From positions 24,428,001-24,492,000 of the forward strand of contig OX579637.1 in NCBI GenBank assembly GCA_951230915.1: a DNA stretch of 64,000 bases, read 5' to 3'. The translations under genes were made by a program, and so were the position numbers. Below, one piece after another: positions 1 through 13,170 of the stretch. Origin of the DNA: Antitrichia curtipendula. Its lineage: Eukaryota > Streptophyta > Bryopsida > Hypnales > Leucodontaceae. Under the pieces are notes generated by a model that worked only from the letters and a program-made list of their open reading frames with translations, was not told the origin of the DNA and made no database searches. How positions within the stretch are numbered: the stretch's first letter is position 1; every line of letters starts with the position of its first letter.

Positions 1-1600
1 TCCTGGGAAATTGTTTAAGCGTCAGTGAAGTTCACTTGTGCAGATATTGTTGGAAATGCCTTTATTGTTTTTATGGGCAACTTGTTGAACATTTCCTTCT
101 TTATCGATATGAATAAAATGTGATGAACCTTACGGACCTTTCAGTGGCTTTGAAGTTTGATTCCACCGTATCCTTATTAGTGCGTATGTTCTCTTATACC
201 ATATATTTGAATGCGGAGATTACATCGGTAGATTTCTGGATCCTACTTTTGCAGGGAAATACTAATGGGTCAAGCCTTACTTAGTCCTTGTAATAATTTC
301 AGTTGACAAATAACCATTGGAATCTGGTTCTTGCAACACTTACGATCCCAATGACTTGGATCTACACTACATTGGCAAAACTCCCAATCATTCATCTCAA
401 TTTCTATGTACAAATAAATGCTCTATGCTTGAAATGTCGTAGTTATTATGTTTCTGGTCTTCTTCTTCTATTTGAATATGGTTGACTTCATTTTGTTTTT
501 CCCACTTCCATAGGCATTGCGGTCTCTAAATCCGTAAGAACGAGAGGTCTCCCGATGAATTCTACCATGACAAAGTCCAAAATTCCTCCTAAAGTCCAAA
601 AGTAGTTAAATTGGGCATCCAAAAAAGTTCAACTAAATAAACTAATGTGTTACAAAAAAATGGCTAAAAGGAGTCAGTTGAGAGGAAAGGGGGTGCCCCT
701 TTATACTCTTTCAATGGCATCCACCTCCTTTCATTTCCTCGTGGTAATCTTATCATTTGGGATTTTAATTCTAAATTATCATTTTTGAGTTTCTATGTTG
801 GACCAATTTCTAATTTTTGGAGATTAACTCCAAATCACAAACAAGTTGCACCATTGACTTTAGAAGGCCATTCTTAGTCAAGTAGAACTTCCCACCCCTT
901 TTTCCTTCGCCAAAAATACAAAGAACTCTAACGCCAACTTAACAATCAAAAGAGTGAGAATCCCAACTTTTGGAGGTTAACGTTTCTATGAAAAGTAACT
1001 AGCATAGGCTCATTAGTAGGTGTAAGGGAGTAAGAAAAGACCCTGCTATGACTTCAATCCAACTACAGGTGCTCACAATACATTAGTCAACTCCTCGTTT
1101 TGATCTTCAATTTTGTCAATTTTGAAGAATCTTAATATTTTTTATTCTTCTGACTATCAAAATGCCACGAACCTTGTTGGAGTGCATTATTAACAGAAAA
1201 GAAGCTATGCTAATTTTTAGTGAGATTTTATCGCACCCTGGATAATTTCTATTAGTTTTCCATCATAAAATTTGGCGGTTGACCGTTTGGAAAGATATCT
1301 TTAGAATATCAAAAAAATTTGAAATTTTTTATGGAACCTCTCATGGAATTCCACAAAAGATGTACAATTAGGGCAATTTGTAATAAACACGCTATATATG
1401 TACAATTTTTGGGCTTTTATCCTATTTACATACAAAATTTGGATATAATTGAAGGAAAACACTCTATTTAGGTCCAAATGCTATATTGATGTGTGGCATA
1501 CCTAATTTGATTTTACACTCTTTTTGGGATTTTTTGTATATAAAACTTCACTTAAAACTGTACCCCTCCCAAAACAAATCACGAGTTCCAAATGACAAAA
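1..1600. other. AT-rich stretch, no gene seen
   Basis: No reading frame here has recognisable protein features; the few open frames are under 65 codons. The sequence is AT-rich with many short A and T runs. I see no RNA gene and no clear transposon end. Confidence 0.5.
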
Positions 1601-1609
1601 TGGGGACTC

Positions 1610-1950
1610 ACATGTGCGTGTTGGTCATTTGGTTTGGGCAACCACATATGAGATAACGCGGGTGAGTGACAGTAGGTGGGAGAGTGTGGGTTTAAGAGAT
1701 TGCTTAAGTATCGCGGGTTCTAGAGCGTCAAAGGCACAACTGCAGGTGGCACGGCGGGACCATAAGGTGCCCTTATTGGACCTATTGTTGCCCTTTTTGG
1801 ATCTCTAGACACCCTTTTAAGATCCGCAGTCTCCACTTTTGTACCCACGCATGTCCCATACAGACCTACGGCCGATATTTTGTCGCACTCGCATGCTCCT
1901 CCTCTTATCTGAGGTCGCCTACACGCGGTTACCAACTACAATCACCCGCC
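1610..1950. other. GC-rich island left of the 2.1-4.6 kb genes
   Basis: A sharp rise in G+C within AT-rich DNA, with recurring GCGGGT-type words. A similar island lies at 4980-5235, so the two bracket the pair of decayed genes at 2.1-4.6 kb. They may be subterminal or promoter regions of one mobile element, but I found no terminal inverted repeat joining them. Confidence 0.3.
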
Positions 1951-2118
1951 TTCGCCTACTTATATATTCAGTCGTCTATGCGATATTTGGCATCTTCATT
2001 TTTCAAAGAGGCTTACTATCTTGTATCTTTAGCAGGTTGCATACATAATCCTTCTGGTGAATTTTTATAATCTTTTACATTCATCCCGTTTCACAACTTT
2101 TGGACATCCAAGATTCCC

Positions 2119-3245
2119 ATGGCAATTGCAGGCAACAACGATGGATCACTTCCTATTCTACAGACTACCCGCACTATTGGTGTTGTCAAAAAGGTGACCA
2201 AAGACAAGTATTGGAAGTAGAGGGATAACTTTTACTAAAAACAATGGCACATGCTTAACATTGGCCACTTTGCTTTTAAAGGGTGGAAGAAGGAGCCTAA
2301 GCCATGGGCTATGCCAGTGTACAAACATTACATTGACATTGAGTGGTATCACATTGATTATTTGTTTCTGGCATGGCACCATCATTACAATTGGCACACA
2401 AACAAGGCAAACCTGAAGTATTGTAAAAATCCAACTTTCATAGAATAGTGAATGGAATTGTGGCAAGTCTTCAGTAGAACTCCTATTGTATACATGATCA
2501 AGGCCCCTTTCTTCATTGCTAGGGGTGCCTATGTTGAGGTGACCTTACACAAAGAAGTCAATTGGTCCACAATCAAGGAAAGTTTATATGTGGAACGTCC
2601 AAAGATTGGATTAATTCCAAGTAGTTTTTTAAATTTCCAGAGTGTAAACTTGGACCTATTTGAAGTGATCCTCAAAAGAAAGAAACTCAAGAGGTAGAGA
2701 CTAAGGAATCAGATGAAGATGACAATTCTAATGGCACACGGGTTCCTAGGCTAGTACGAGTGAGGGAGCCCATTGTCCCCCTTGTTGAAGTCTTACTTCA
2801 AAATACCAAGGGAACAACATCATCACGAGAAAGGAGGACAAAACCCCCCGCCAAGGATTGGTGTTCTACCATGCACATTGGACCTGCATCAGCCTCAACA
2901 ATGGTTCATGCACCACTCTTTGCACCACATGACGCCAGCAATGTCATTGACTTTGAACCAAATGACAAAACGCTTGTGGATGCAAGTGTTAGAATGCCAA
3001 TTCCTTAGTCTGCTGCGGCTCTAATTTTGAACATGCTAAGTTTGCAACTACTTTTCACCTTCTAAAGACCAAGGACACCATGATTGCTTTGCTAGAAAGT
3101 GATGTGAGAAAATTACGTTTAGATTGTGAACACAAAAATGTTCTCATTTCTTAGCAATCTAAAGAACTACAACGCCTTTGTAAAACTATTTTCAATGTGC
3201 TTGTACAAGGGACCCCTACTTACGTGGATGTGGAGGATATAAAAT
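2119..3245 (+). pseudogene. Decayed, 3'-truncated copy of the coiled-coil/RING-H2 family (copy A)
   Basis: Read from the ATG at 2119, the frame gives an aromatic and His-rich N-terminal domain (words such as YIDIEWYHID, ANLKYC and FIARGAYVEV), an acidic linker (DEDDNSNGTR) and a heptad-like stretch near 3070-3220. The same order occurs in copy B at 25307-27395, where matching words are YIEWCYID, VNLKYC, FIARGVHSEV and DDDSNGAR. Copy A has in-frame stops near 2218, 2239 and 2446-2451, at least two frameshifts (near 2690 and 3010), and stops before the RING finger. Function is unknown. It is convergent with the minus-strand gene at 3425-4610 and probably belongs to the same element. Confidence 0.5.
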
Positions 3246-3424
3246 AATATATTTTAAATGCCCTTTAATAGGCATATGCCCACCTAGTCTAGAAATAGAC
3301 TACCAACTTTTCAATTCCAAATCATTCAATTTGGATAAAATGACAAAACTTTGTACTCATTTATTTACTCCAAGTACTTGGCTTTAGAAAAAAGGAAGCA
3401 ACATGTAAATTCTCACTCATATTC

Positions 3425-4610
3425 CTACAAGTTTTTTTTGTTTTTTTGAAGTCTATTTTTGGGGCTCTCAAAGTCTAAATGACTCGCACCAATAGCAACA
3501 ATATTCCAATCCACCATTTCATATGAAACCAACTTGTTCAAGCAATGCATGTCTTCTTGTAGTAGTGTTGTTTTCTTGTCATGTAGTTTCACCAACTTTT
3601 GAAGTGTTGCTAATTCTTTGGGTGTGTTACCATACCGAGGAGCCATCGCTAGATAGTCTAGTTGTAGGGTGTGTTCCATGGCGGCAGTGAAATATTCTTC
3701 TTCTTTTACATTTATTTGCATGTTTAGTGTGCACTCTTTGTTCTGCACTTGTTGGCGTTCAAGTTGCACAATTTTCAAATTTTTTTAATATACAACATAC
3801 TCATCCATTATGTGCACCTGCCCATTTTCACACTTCTTCCTATGAAAATGGCGGTTTTTCTTCGCGTCGTTGAAGAACGTGGTGTTCTTTTCAATAGCAA
3901 TGTTTATTGCCTTTAAGCGTTGTTTTAATCCATCTACATATCCGGAATGGACTTCTTTAGAATGTCCTTTGTCCTTTAAGATTTGGATTTCCTCTATGAC
4001 TTCATGCAAAGTCAGTTATGCCGTGTGGATCTTAGCACCCAACATCTTTTTGTTGTCCTCCAAATCACTTTTGCCACCATTTTAAAATAAGTCTGTACAA
4101 ATGGGGTCCTCTATTGGCTTTCCATGTTCCATGCCTTCTTCATTGGTGTTCAGGCACTACAAGGGAATGCTGTCATTTTCTGTCAATTTGGACACATTTT
4201 TTGTCAATTTTTTGTCAATTCAAATAATTTTTCTGTCAATTCGAACATTTTTCTATCAATTTGGAAATTATCTGTCAATTTGGACACTATATTCTTGTAG
4301 TGAGGGTTAACTAATGGTCCTCTACCTTTTTTTTGCCCTTTTTGTCATATTTTACCACCAAAGCTTTTCTTTCTTTTTCTATGACAACTTCTGAATCTTC
4401 ACTATAGAAAAAATACTTGTTGCATTTATTGATATGCTTGTCTATGCTAGAAGGGGACGACCACACTACCTCTTTATTTAGAGTTGCCAACTTGCTAAGC
4501 TTCATGGAAGTCAATACCTTCTTTAAATCAATTGGTATATTTGAATTTGGCATTGTTGCTTCTTTCGAATGGAGATACACTTCTTGTGGGGTTTCATGTT
4601 CCTCTTTCAA
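3425..4610 (-). pseudogene. Decayed coiled-coil-rich gene split by a CACTA mini-element
   Basis: Read on the minus strand, 4610-4303 and 4151-3425 form one frame once the 148-bp insertion at 4155-4302 and one copy of its 3-bp duplication are left out. The protein is rich in Lys, Glu and Gln with likely coiled coils (KEVHSGYVDGLKQRLKAIN; LATLQKLVKLHDKKTTLL) and matches no family I know. About four in-frame stops (one TAG, three TAA) interrupt it and I found no frameshift. No ATG was found at the upstream edge, so the true start is uncertain. The 3' end faces copy A at 2119-3245. Confidence 0.45.
4155..4302. mobile_element. 148-bp non-autonomous CACTA-type mini-element
   Basis: It begins CACTACAAGGG and ends TTCTTGTAGTG, the plant CACTA (EnSpm) terminal signature. 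It is flanked on both sides by AGG (4152-4154 and 4303-4305), the expected 3-bp target duplication. Inside are about seven copies of TGTCAATT, like the subterminal repeats that CACTA transposases bind. It has no coding capacity. Removing 151 nt (element plus one duplication) restores the frame of the host gene. Confidence 0.85.
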
Positions 4611-4979
4611 ACCTTATTGCGGAGCTTCTTTTTTTCCTGATGAGTAAGAGGTTTAGATGACGTAGGTGGCTAGGGAGGAGACTTAACTTCTATGGCAATT
4701 GTTTGTGGATTTGTCAAATGGTACTCTATATCAAACCTCAAATGTTGTATGGCTACACCTATTCTACATGGGCACGAAAACCTATTCTTTTTGTACTTCA
4801 CGTTTACAAAACTGTAGTCATTTACAAAAATGAAACCATATAAAACTGCAATCATTTGCAAAAATGCTATTATTCCCAAAAAAGAATCTTGATGTCATGT
4901 GAAGGGCTTAGTTGACTATAGCGTGCAAATAACACATTTGGGAAAAAATATCCCCCACCCAAATGAGACCCCTAATACA

Positions 4980-5235
4980 CGAGCATGCATTTAGCTACTT
5001 TGAGGTGGATGAAAGATAGTGTGCACGGCTAGGAGTGTCGACTGCGGGTCTAAGCAACCACTTATTTAGACAAAGTTGCCTGGGGGCGTGTGCATAAGAA
5101 GGACACGTGCGGGTCCAACAACACATTGGACGAGTGCAGGTCTTGGGCGACCGCGGGTATTGGGTTGAGGTTTGCAAACGCAGATCTAGAGTTCAACGTG
5201 GCAAATGGGGGCTTGGATGCGTGCGGGGTGATTAC
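4980..5235. other. GC-rich island with repeated GCGGGTC-like words
   Basis: Words like TGCGGGTCTAAGCAAC, TGCGGGTCCAACAAC and TGCAGGTCTTGGGCGAC recur at irregular spacing of about 60 and 30 bp. The island sits upstream of the minus-strand gene at 3425-4610, so it may be that gene's promoter or an element end. Confidence 0.35.
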
Positions 5236-7310
5236 ATACTATAGTCATCCCCCTGCCAAATATACAATCCATAAAAAACTAGTACAAAATGTACACATAT
5301 TGGTACAAAATGTACCAAAACTCCATTTATACCAAAATTCAGTGTTGGCCCATTTGAGACAAAAGGTCTTTTCATAGATTTTCAAAATTAAAATAAATAA
5401 AAATAATTTAAAGTCAAAATTTGACTTTCATACTAAAATCACATATTTGCTAGAATATTTTTTTATATAGGTTCTAAAACACTAATTAAATGCCTAGTCT
5501 AAGTACCTAAACATTAAAACATGGAATTTAGCTCTTTGAATTGTAAGAATGACATCCTAAACTAGAAAAAAAATTACAACATTGCTAAATATGAATCTAT
5601 GACAAAAATAATATTTAATGTTTGTACTCCATACATTCAATTAATAGATGAAATTTACTTTTTATTTTGCAAATGTTAATGTATAAAAAATAAAGACTCC
5701 AATCCATTTTTTATATATTTTTTAAATCATAAAAACTAAAGGAAATTGACTCCAAACTTTCATCTTGTGCAAAAAATTTGTTGTGACTATAATTTTGGAC
5801 AACCATAGTGTGCTTTTATCCTATGGATCTAGAACAATTAATTGGCAATCGTAAGTAGCGCGAGAGCAGGTCGGCCATAAGATCATATTGCGAACAATAC
5901 ATTTAACCCCTAAATGTCTAAGTCAACAAATTTTGGTGTCTACAACACTATGAAGTTAAAAGAAGACCTAACTAGTTTATAATTTTAACAAATTTTTTTT
6001 AAAGTCTAATTTTAGCATCAAAAAATGGATTTAAAACATTAATGAGCCTGATTCTTCTATTCAAGATCTTATGCAAGGGTACCCATTGCAATCTTTGCTT
6101 TCTGTATTGTTGAGGACTCTTGGAAATGAGCCTCAAATACATTAGATGTTGGAAAAAAAATCACACTAGAAATTCATATTCAAAAATTGTAGAGTACATT
6201 TTGAAAAAACAAAAATTGATTGGGGTTACATATATGCAGCCTTTCAATCTCATGTTTTTTAGGTGACAAATTTAAACGTTTCTACCAAAATGACATGAAA
6301 AATTAATAGAAAAGCATTCAAAAATAAATTCTACAAGTTATTTTCTGAAGAAGATGCTTACATTACTCAGAAAGAAAAGGTAACCATAACAATTTTATCA
6401 ATTGGTCACATAGAATGATTCTAAGCTTCAGATGTAGTGAAAAATAATATTTTCTAAAATCTTGGTAAAAATTGATATCACCAAAGTGTATCTAAAATCC
6501 CGGAACAGTTCTCCCTACGGACTTTGTGACTTAAGGTGTTCAATTAGGATACAAGATATTCTATCCTTTATTTTTAACAAATACATCAACTAGAAGATGA
6601 CGTTTTCATATTTTTTTCTTTTTGGTAATGAAAGAATAATTATAAAAAAAACAATGTCATTCGTTGGATCCTAGTGACATCCACTTTAGAATTTCAAATA
6701 AAGTAAACAAAGATTTAGACATATAGATTAAGACATGTCTACATTTAATTCTAATGGCTTTTATTTCTCTATAAAGTTATATAAATGTCTTTAACATTGT
6801 AATAGAAAGTGATGTTGATTCTTTAGGAATTATGGCAGGTCTCAACCAAATCAAGGTCTTTTTATTCATCCCAATATTTTTAGTCATATATGAGATTCAA
6901 ACTTAAATTTTACAAAAATACAAAATATAATGTTATGTTTTCAAGTTTATTTAATAACTTGATGTTAGGATGTATAGTTTTTTTATATTAATGGAAATTT
7001 TAACAATTAGGTGTATTTATTTGTTGGATCTATAACATCAATTGAAAAAATACATACCAAATGTTAACTAAATTTTTTTGTATGTATCTTTAAAAAATGA
7101 AACTTCAAAAGCAAAATACAAATGCAAATGTAGTTCAAATTTTGATTTAAAAGATATATATAACCTAATACAAAGTATATTTGGAAAGGACAATTAATCT
7201 CTACGACCAAAATACTTTGTTTATAATATGCTCTACAATATAATTTGCCACAAACAATCAATAATTGCAGATTATAAATTTGTAATTATGGATTATATTA
7301 AACACTAGGC
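5236..7310. other. AT-rich stretch, no gene seen
   Basis: No credible coding sequence. A short run at 5279-5325 repeats GTACAAAATGTAC, which is almost its own reverse complement. The remainder is AT-rich intergenic DNA. Confidence 0.4.
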
Positions 7311-7319
7311 ATTTTCACA

Positions 7320-8115
7320 GCTAGTTCAAAATCGCTTGTACGCCTTACAGACCGTCTTATAGTCTATGTTTTTGTTAGTTGCTTTGGAGTGTGGGATGTT
7401 CTCTATTTCCTCAACAATACTCAATTTTAATACTGTTGATTGCTCATATGACCTCTTATAAGGTGTACTTGCCAATGAAGTTGCATTAGATTTTCTACCA
7501 ACCTTTTGCATTAGAATTCTCTTGTGTTGTTGTGCCTTTTTTTGCCACAACTGCCACTAGAAGCTTGTGTGGTATTTCTCCTACTATTTCACTAGCACCC
7601 GCATTTGTAGTATCTATGCTCACGGTACGATGCTTCTATTTTGTTCTCTATGTATCCAGCTTCATCTTTAACTAGTACATGTCTCTAAAGAGAGATCAAA
7701 TCCTAATCGCCAATTTTTCCATTAAGAGGGGTTCTACTAGCATTGACACACATCTTCCTATCAATTTTGGCTTTGAGCTCTTTGATTTTTGTGCTATATA
7801 AAGTTGATTTTGGCTCATCTTAAGCAGAGTCAAGTTGAATGGAATGAAGAAAGTATTTATGCAGATACTAAAGTGGTATTGATGTGTTTTTTCAAGTCTT
7901 GGCTTCACTGTCATACACTTTACTTTACCATGGGATGGATTTCTGATTCAATGTCCTTCACATTCTCTTCAAATATAAGGTTAATGAAGACTTGTGCATT
8001 TCTGAACTTATATGTGAAGCAAATCAAGTTTGTGAATGGCACCATGTGCAAGCTCCAGGTTTTAGAAACTGACTATTTCATTGACTATCAAAAGTACACT
8101 AACTTGCTATGCCTC
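7320..8115 (-). pseudogene. Decayed minus-strand gene fragment, family unknown
   Basis: Several minus-strand frames read like protein in succession: MVPFTNLICFTYKFRNAQVF near 8045, KSKELKAKIDRKMCVNASR near 7770, RHVLVKDEAGYIENKIEAS near 7665, and a basic segment ending at 7326. They lie in different frames with stops between them, so frameshifts and nonsense changes are both present. I do not recognise the family. Palindromes at 8122-8707 lie just upstream of this fragment. Confidence 0.3.
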
Positions 8116-8121
8116 TTGTAG

Positions 8122-8707
8122 ATTAGTTGGACTCGAGCTAATTTGCAAGAGAATTTTTACATTTACCTTGTTTGGATTCTTTATTGCATTAAGGATTTAG
8201 TGATACGCTCCATTTTTATATTCATATAATGAACATACATACATTATGTGATTCTATTTTGATTATTCAGACTAGGCATTGGAAATTCTTTGTATAAGGG
8301 ACCATGATGGCTTAAATGAATTATTCATACAATATAATTTCTTGATTTAAGGTGATCTTTGATGTTAATATTTGTCAATTATTTATTGAATTTCATCTTG
8401 AATAATAGTATCGAGTAGTTTAGCTCGATTTGAACTGAACTGTTGGATATTATTGTCTACCGGATTTTTATTTTTGTAACAATACCATGGTAAGGGTATA
8501 TTAAAAACTCCTTATCTTTCTAAAGTCTTTCAGAAACTTTAAATTTTCTATTCTTTTATTAATAAGTGAATATGAAACCATAATAATGTTTTGGGGATTT
8601 TACTATCAACAACATTGGCTAACCTTGTTTAGGGACATTTTGAATTGGAATGGGTGGCACACTTTCTTTGTAAGTTGGTTTTACAGATTAGCTTGAGTCG
8701 AGCTAAT
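8122..8707. repeat. Dispersed TCGA-centred palindromes (AGC version)
   Basis: Two near-palindromes, 8122-8142 and 8687-8707, share the arm pattern ATTAGCTTGA / TCGAGCTAAT and are embedded in ~38-bp direct repeats 565 bp apart. A weaker copy (TTTAGCTCGA) starts at 8419. They lie upstream of the minus-strand fragment ending near 8115. The 10-1-10 architecture matches the palindromes at 54.4-55.4 kb and 14.4-14.55 kb, but the inner bases differ. Confidence 0.5.
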
Positions 8708-8709
8708 CT

Positions 8710-10650
8710 TCAAGGGAATTAAACAAATAATAATTTTTTTTATATATGTGATATTAATACGCCCTAAAAAAGAAATGTAGAATCCTAATCTGAATCAATA
8801 CATTGATCTACCACTCTTAACACTCAATTTAAAGTCTTTAATTTGCAGTTTGTGTTATTCAAATGAGATTTTAGGAATGGTTGGGGTTTGCTCACTCCGA
8901 AGCAACAATGTTTCCTTCACCAACAAAGTGAATGTATGCACATTTTCACAACTCTGAATGGAACTCCGAGAGATTCAGAATACTTCAAATTGTAAAAGGG
9001 ATTCAAATGCCTAACTATTGCACGCTTAGACAATCTGTACAGTATGTGAATTCATAGAATATGAAAGTCCATTGATGCTAAAATTTCCAACAATAAGCGC
9101 TTAAATAGGCTGAACTGAAACAATGAACACTGAGACCCTAACGAAATCCTATATGAGCCATAACAAACCTTGTATGATATTAAATCTTGAGGGGTGCACT
9201 TAGTTCTACTACAACAAACCACGTGCGAACAAGTGATTTCCAACTCAAATAAAATATGAAATGATTTTTAGAAGAGATTAAAAATGAACTAAAATAACAT
9301 GTTTCAACTCAAATGATTATAGAGAACACATTTAGATGACCATTGAATTAATATTCAACTCAAAATGAACTTTCAATAGAAAGTCATTTTTAGGAATTTT
9401 TTGTTCACTTTTTGGACAATTTTTTCTTATATTATAAAAGGATGTGAAAGTTATTTTTCAATTCTATAGTGTCTTTTTACTTCAAAAATTTATAACTAAT
9501 TAATATTAACAAATAAAAATATCAATAATTCAAAACATAAACTTTTAAAGTAGGAAAATTTACTATTCATATTTTTTTAATTTTATTTTATATAAAATTC
9601 AAAAAGTATATAAGAGGGCCAAAGTTTTGTTTGCACATAGTTTCTAATGGATCCTATAAGTCAACTCCCTGAGCACTAAACAAATCCTAATCAACCCTAA
9701 TCAAACCCTAAAATCCCTAAACAAGCAAGAAATCCTACTCAAATGTTCAATTAGGGTTCATAAGCAAGATATTCTTAAACGTACCGTACATAAAAAAAGT
9801 AAAGTAGAACTACCCATTACCACCCAGATTTGCAATCTAACTATATTGGAGCCAACTCTACGAAAGACATATTTTTCAGAGGTGTGCTTTTGTTTCAGGA
9901 GTCAAACTCAAGTGGAATTATAATTTTTTGATAAAATTGTAATTTTTATGAATTTTTGAAGTGAAATTGCACAACTGCTATCAGACTAGATTCATAAATG
10001 TCCTCTTACAACTCAATACCGCTTTCCAATGTATCTAATAGCACTTGAAGATCCACCAATCATTAATTGACACATTATCTTTTAATAGCATTAATAAACT
10101 ACTGTTGTCAGAATCTAAAGTGGATTTGCATGTTTTTCTGACAGAATTGGGACAAAGCTGTAGACCATGGATTTGAATCATTGACGGAATTAGGTAGTTC
10201 TACCTTATACCCTACATGAACACTACATAAGCAAGTATGAAAACCTAATCATAATAAAACGCTTGATTAAACAACCAAGAATTCAAAGCACACCCATTGT
10301 ACCTGAAACAGGCCAGAAGTTTTAAGAGAAGTGGCAATCCAGCATATCATAAGCTCCTCCAGTGCAACAATGTTGTCCTTCGATCTATGCAGCAAAGAAT
10401 TTCAGACGAAGCATTCAAGGTGAAGCCTTGAACTTACCAAAACAAACACCAATTTACAGACTAAGCCAACAGCACAAAGAGTCGTAAGCAGCTTGCACAA
10501 TTGACAACGTGCAAAAAAAAAGCATTCAAAACCATGATTTCTTTATAACATATTGATCACATACTCCAATTGAACGCAAACCTAAACCCACAGGTTAATA
10601 GCTCCTCCAATGCTCCTAACCTCTAGCTGCTTTCTCTTCTAATTTTTTAC
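8710..10650. other. AT-rich stretch, no gene seen
   Basis: No coding sequence supported. At 9679-9727 several CCTAA / CCCTAAA-like words occur close together, probably by chance or as a very degenerate telomere-like run. Confidence 0.4.
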
Positions 10651-10659
10651 TTCCACGCC

Positions 10660-11235
10660 CCTAAACACACAAAATTATCAGTCAGTAAGCATGTGTACAT
10701 TTGTGTATGCGCTTGGTCGATGTAGATGCATGGAAAATCCAAAGGCCAATCTAATTGTACTTGTAATCAGAAGAAAAACTCACAAATGGAAAGCTGAAAC
10801 TCAAAGAATGAAACCAAGATGCGCACAAATATGGAACTTGGAACTTACAGATTGAAACAAAGATGCACAGAAGCCAGACGGCCGAAACTTCAAGCAATCC
10901 TTGACAGCCGCAAGATCCACGTCATAGAATCCAACTCCACCCTAAGACCAATCAACTTGTATTTCTGTAGAAAATTAAACTCACAAATGGAAACCTAAAC
11001 ACACAGAATACCAATCAATAAGCATTTTTACAATGTGTGTGGCCCGAGCCAATGCAGATTCACCTAAAATCCTAAATTGTGATTGGAATGAAATTCACAA
11101 ATGGAAATGTTGGAAAATACAGATTGAAATCAACTGCGCACAGAAATGAAGGCTGAAACTTACAGATTGTAAGCAAGATGCGTAGAAAGACTAAACTTCA
11201 AATCCTTGTCCGCCACAAAATCAAAGTCCATGTTG
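10660..11235. repeat. Diverged tandem duplication, two units of ~300 bp
   Basis: Unit 1 (about 10660-10990) and unit 2 (about 10995-11235) share landmarks in the same order: a CAATAAGCAT/CAGTAAGCAT word, a ...CACAAATGGAAA word, an AACTTACAGATTG word and a CTTCAA..AATCCTTG..CCGC word. Spacing is about 315-335 bp. No coding sequence is evident. Confidence 0.5.
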
Positions 11236-11874
11236 CAGCTCCCCGCCTCAAAACAATTCGGAGCAGCCAAACTTGCTACCAAAAAATTGAAAGCCCAAAA
11301 CTGAAAGCCGTGTCAAACCGCAGTAGCATCGCACAACGAAATAAGTAGAAAGGTGACAAAAAATCTGAGAAATTGGCGTACAAGGATGCGAAAGTGACGA
11401 GGGAAAAATGTAGTGTTGGGCACCAATTCCTAGCGCCCAATTCATCAAAATCCACCCTCCACCCCCTGATAACCGACCATTCCAGATACCTGGCCATACC
11501 CTATCCTATCCAAGACCCGGTCATACCAGACCCTTTTCGATACCAATACATGATATATTCTATATGTTCTTGATATCCGTCCTTGATACCCGACCCTCTA
11601 TTTATACTTTTAAGTGATACCTAATTTAATATGAAAATTTTACTGGTAAAGTTTGTTCAGACACAAAAATACATGATATCTTTGCATAGACATCCTAACC
11701 CTCAATTATAGTTTAGAATCTCATATGGTCCTGCGGAGTTTAAGGTTGATATACCTTCCTAGTTGATTCTCTGAAACTTCTTCAATAATCTCATATAGGC
11801 TTCTTAGGCTCTAGTGTTAATTCTCTACCCCTTCTTCATGTACAAATTATTTCCTTCACAAATAAGTAATTTAA

Positions 11875-12437
11875 TTATATTGCCTTACAGTGTCTAATTT
11901 TTCAACATCTGACACAACATTCATATTTTAAGTCTTTGGTATGTAAATGCACTATTTTTGAGTTTAATACTATTTTAATCTGGACACATGAATCTCCTTG
12001 TGGAAAAATTAGATATTTTTAGAAATATTTGTTTATTTTTGAAGCTTACAAATTCTTCTTCTTCATATAGAGCAAAGTAATTAATAAGACAATTTCTTAT
12101 ATATATTCAATATATGTACTTAGGTAAGAGTTTATATTGTTCATTGATATGTCGATCTATTATTAAGACCTTTAACAAGGTCTACATATTTTGTATCTTT
12201 GGTTTATATACAACATAGTAAAACTATCTTGCCTCACATTGTCTAATTTCTCAATGTCTGACCCTACATTACTAATTTACTATTGGTATTTGTATTGCAT
12301 AAATGCCCTATTTTTTAATTACTTTTTATTTTAATTTGAAGTCATGAACGTCACTCCCAAAAAATGAGATCTTTCTTGAAACATTCATTGCTTCCCATGG
12401 CTTGCAAATTCTTCTTCTTTATATAGAGCAACATAAT
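11875..12437. repeat. Diverged direct repeat, ~205 bp, offset ~345 bp
   Basis: 11875-12080 and 12222-12437 share TTGCCT..CA(G/T)TGTCTAATTT, a TCTGAC word, TTTTAAT(C/T)TG and the long word AAATTCTTCTTCTT(C/T)ATATAGAGCAA near their ends. The surrounding 11600-13160 is AT-rich with no gene seen. Confidence 0.5.
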
Positions 12438-13170
12438 TCTTTAGTACATGTACTTTTGTAAAAAATTTAAAGAAGGATAGATTCTATAAAAGTGAATCGG
12501 TATGCAATGACTCTAGAACCCATTCTTTAGTTTAGATGACATCATGTACATTTAGAAAAATAAGATTTTTTTATCACTGTCAAACTACCCTATAAATGTA
12601 AACTATCAATACAATAAAACTTTAGTAGTAGGAAGACCATGATGTTTAAAAGTATTAAAAAACAGGATTTTCGATCATTCTCAAATGATTACATTAAGTA
12701 TTCCAAGTTTTTTATCCAAAAACATATAGATCCTCCAACTTTGCTTCTTTCCATAATATGTTGATTTATTAAATTGGAAATACCTACAAAATTTTGGAAT
12801 TATTTTTCTTCAATATTTGTACTCTAAAAAATAAGGAAGTAAAAATTAAAAATTAAAAAATTAAAAAATAGTACATTGTTAAGAATTACGTTATAGGATT
12901 GAAATGCTGTAAGATAAAAATCTACATTGCATGATTTAAAGTTTAAGAAACAATCTACATTGTATTCTTTTTTCCTAGAAATTGTTGAAAATTGAGTTAG
13001 TCGTAAGACTTTTAATTTTTTTTAAATATATATAATCACTAATTGCCCCCTAAAATGATTTTCTTTATACCTTTCCTTTCATATTAAAAACTGAATTTAT
13101 TAAAATCTTCCCACACATATATGAATTTGGACACTAATTTAAAAGTCATATTCTTTAATAAAAGTGGTGC

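Noticed and set aside
2158..2466. 102-codon minus-strand frame
   Set aside because: It is antisense to copy A, whose + strand reading matches copy B residue by residue.
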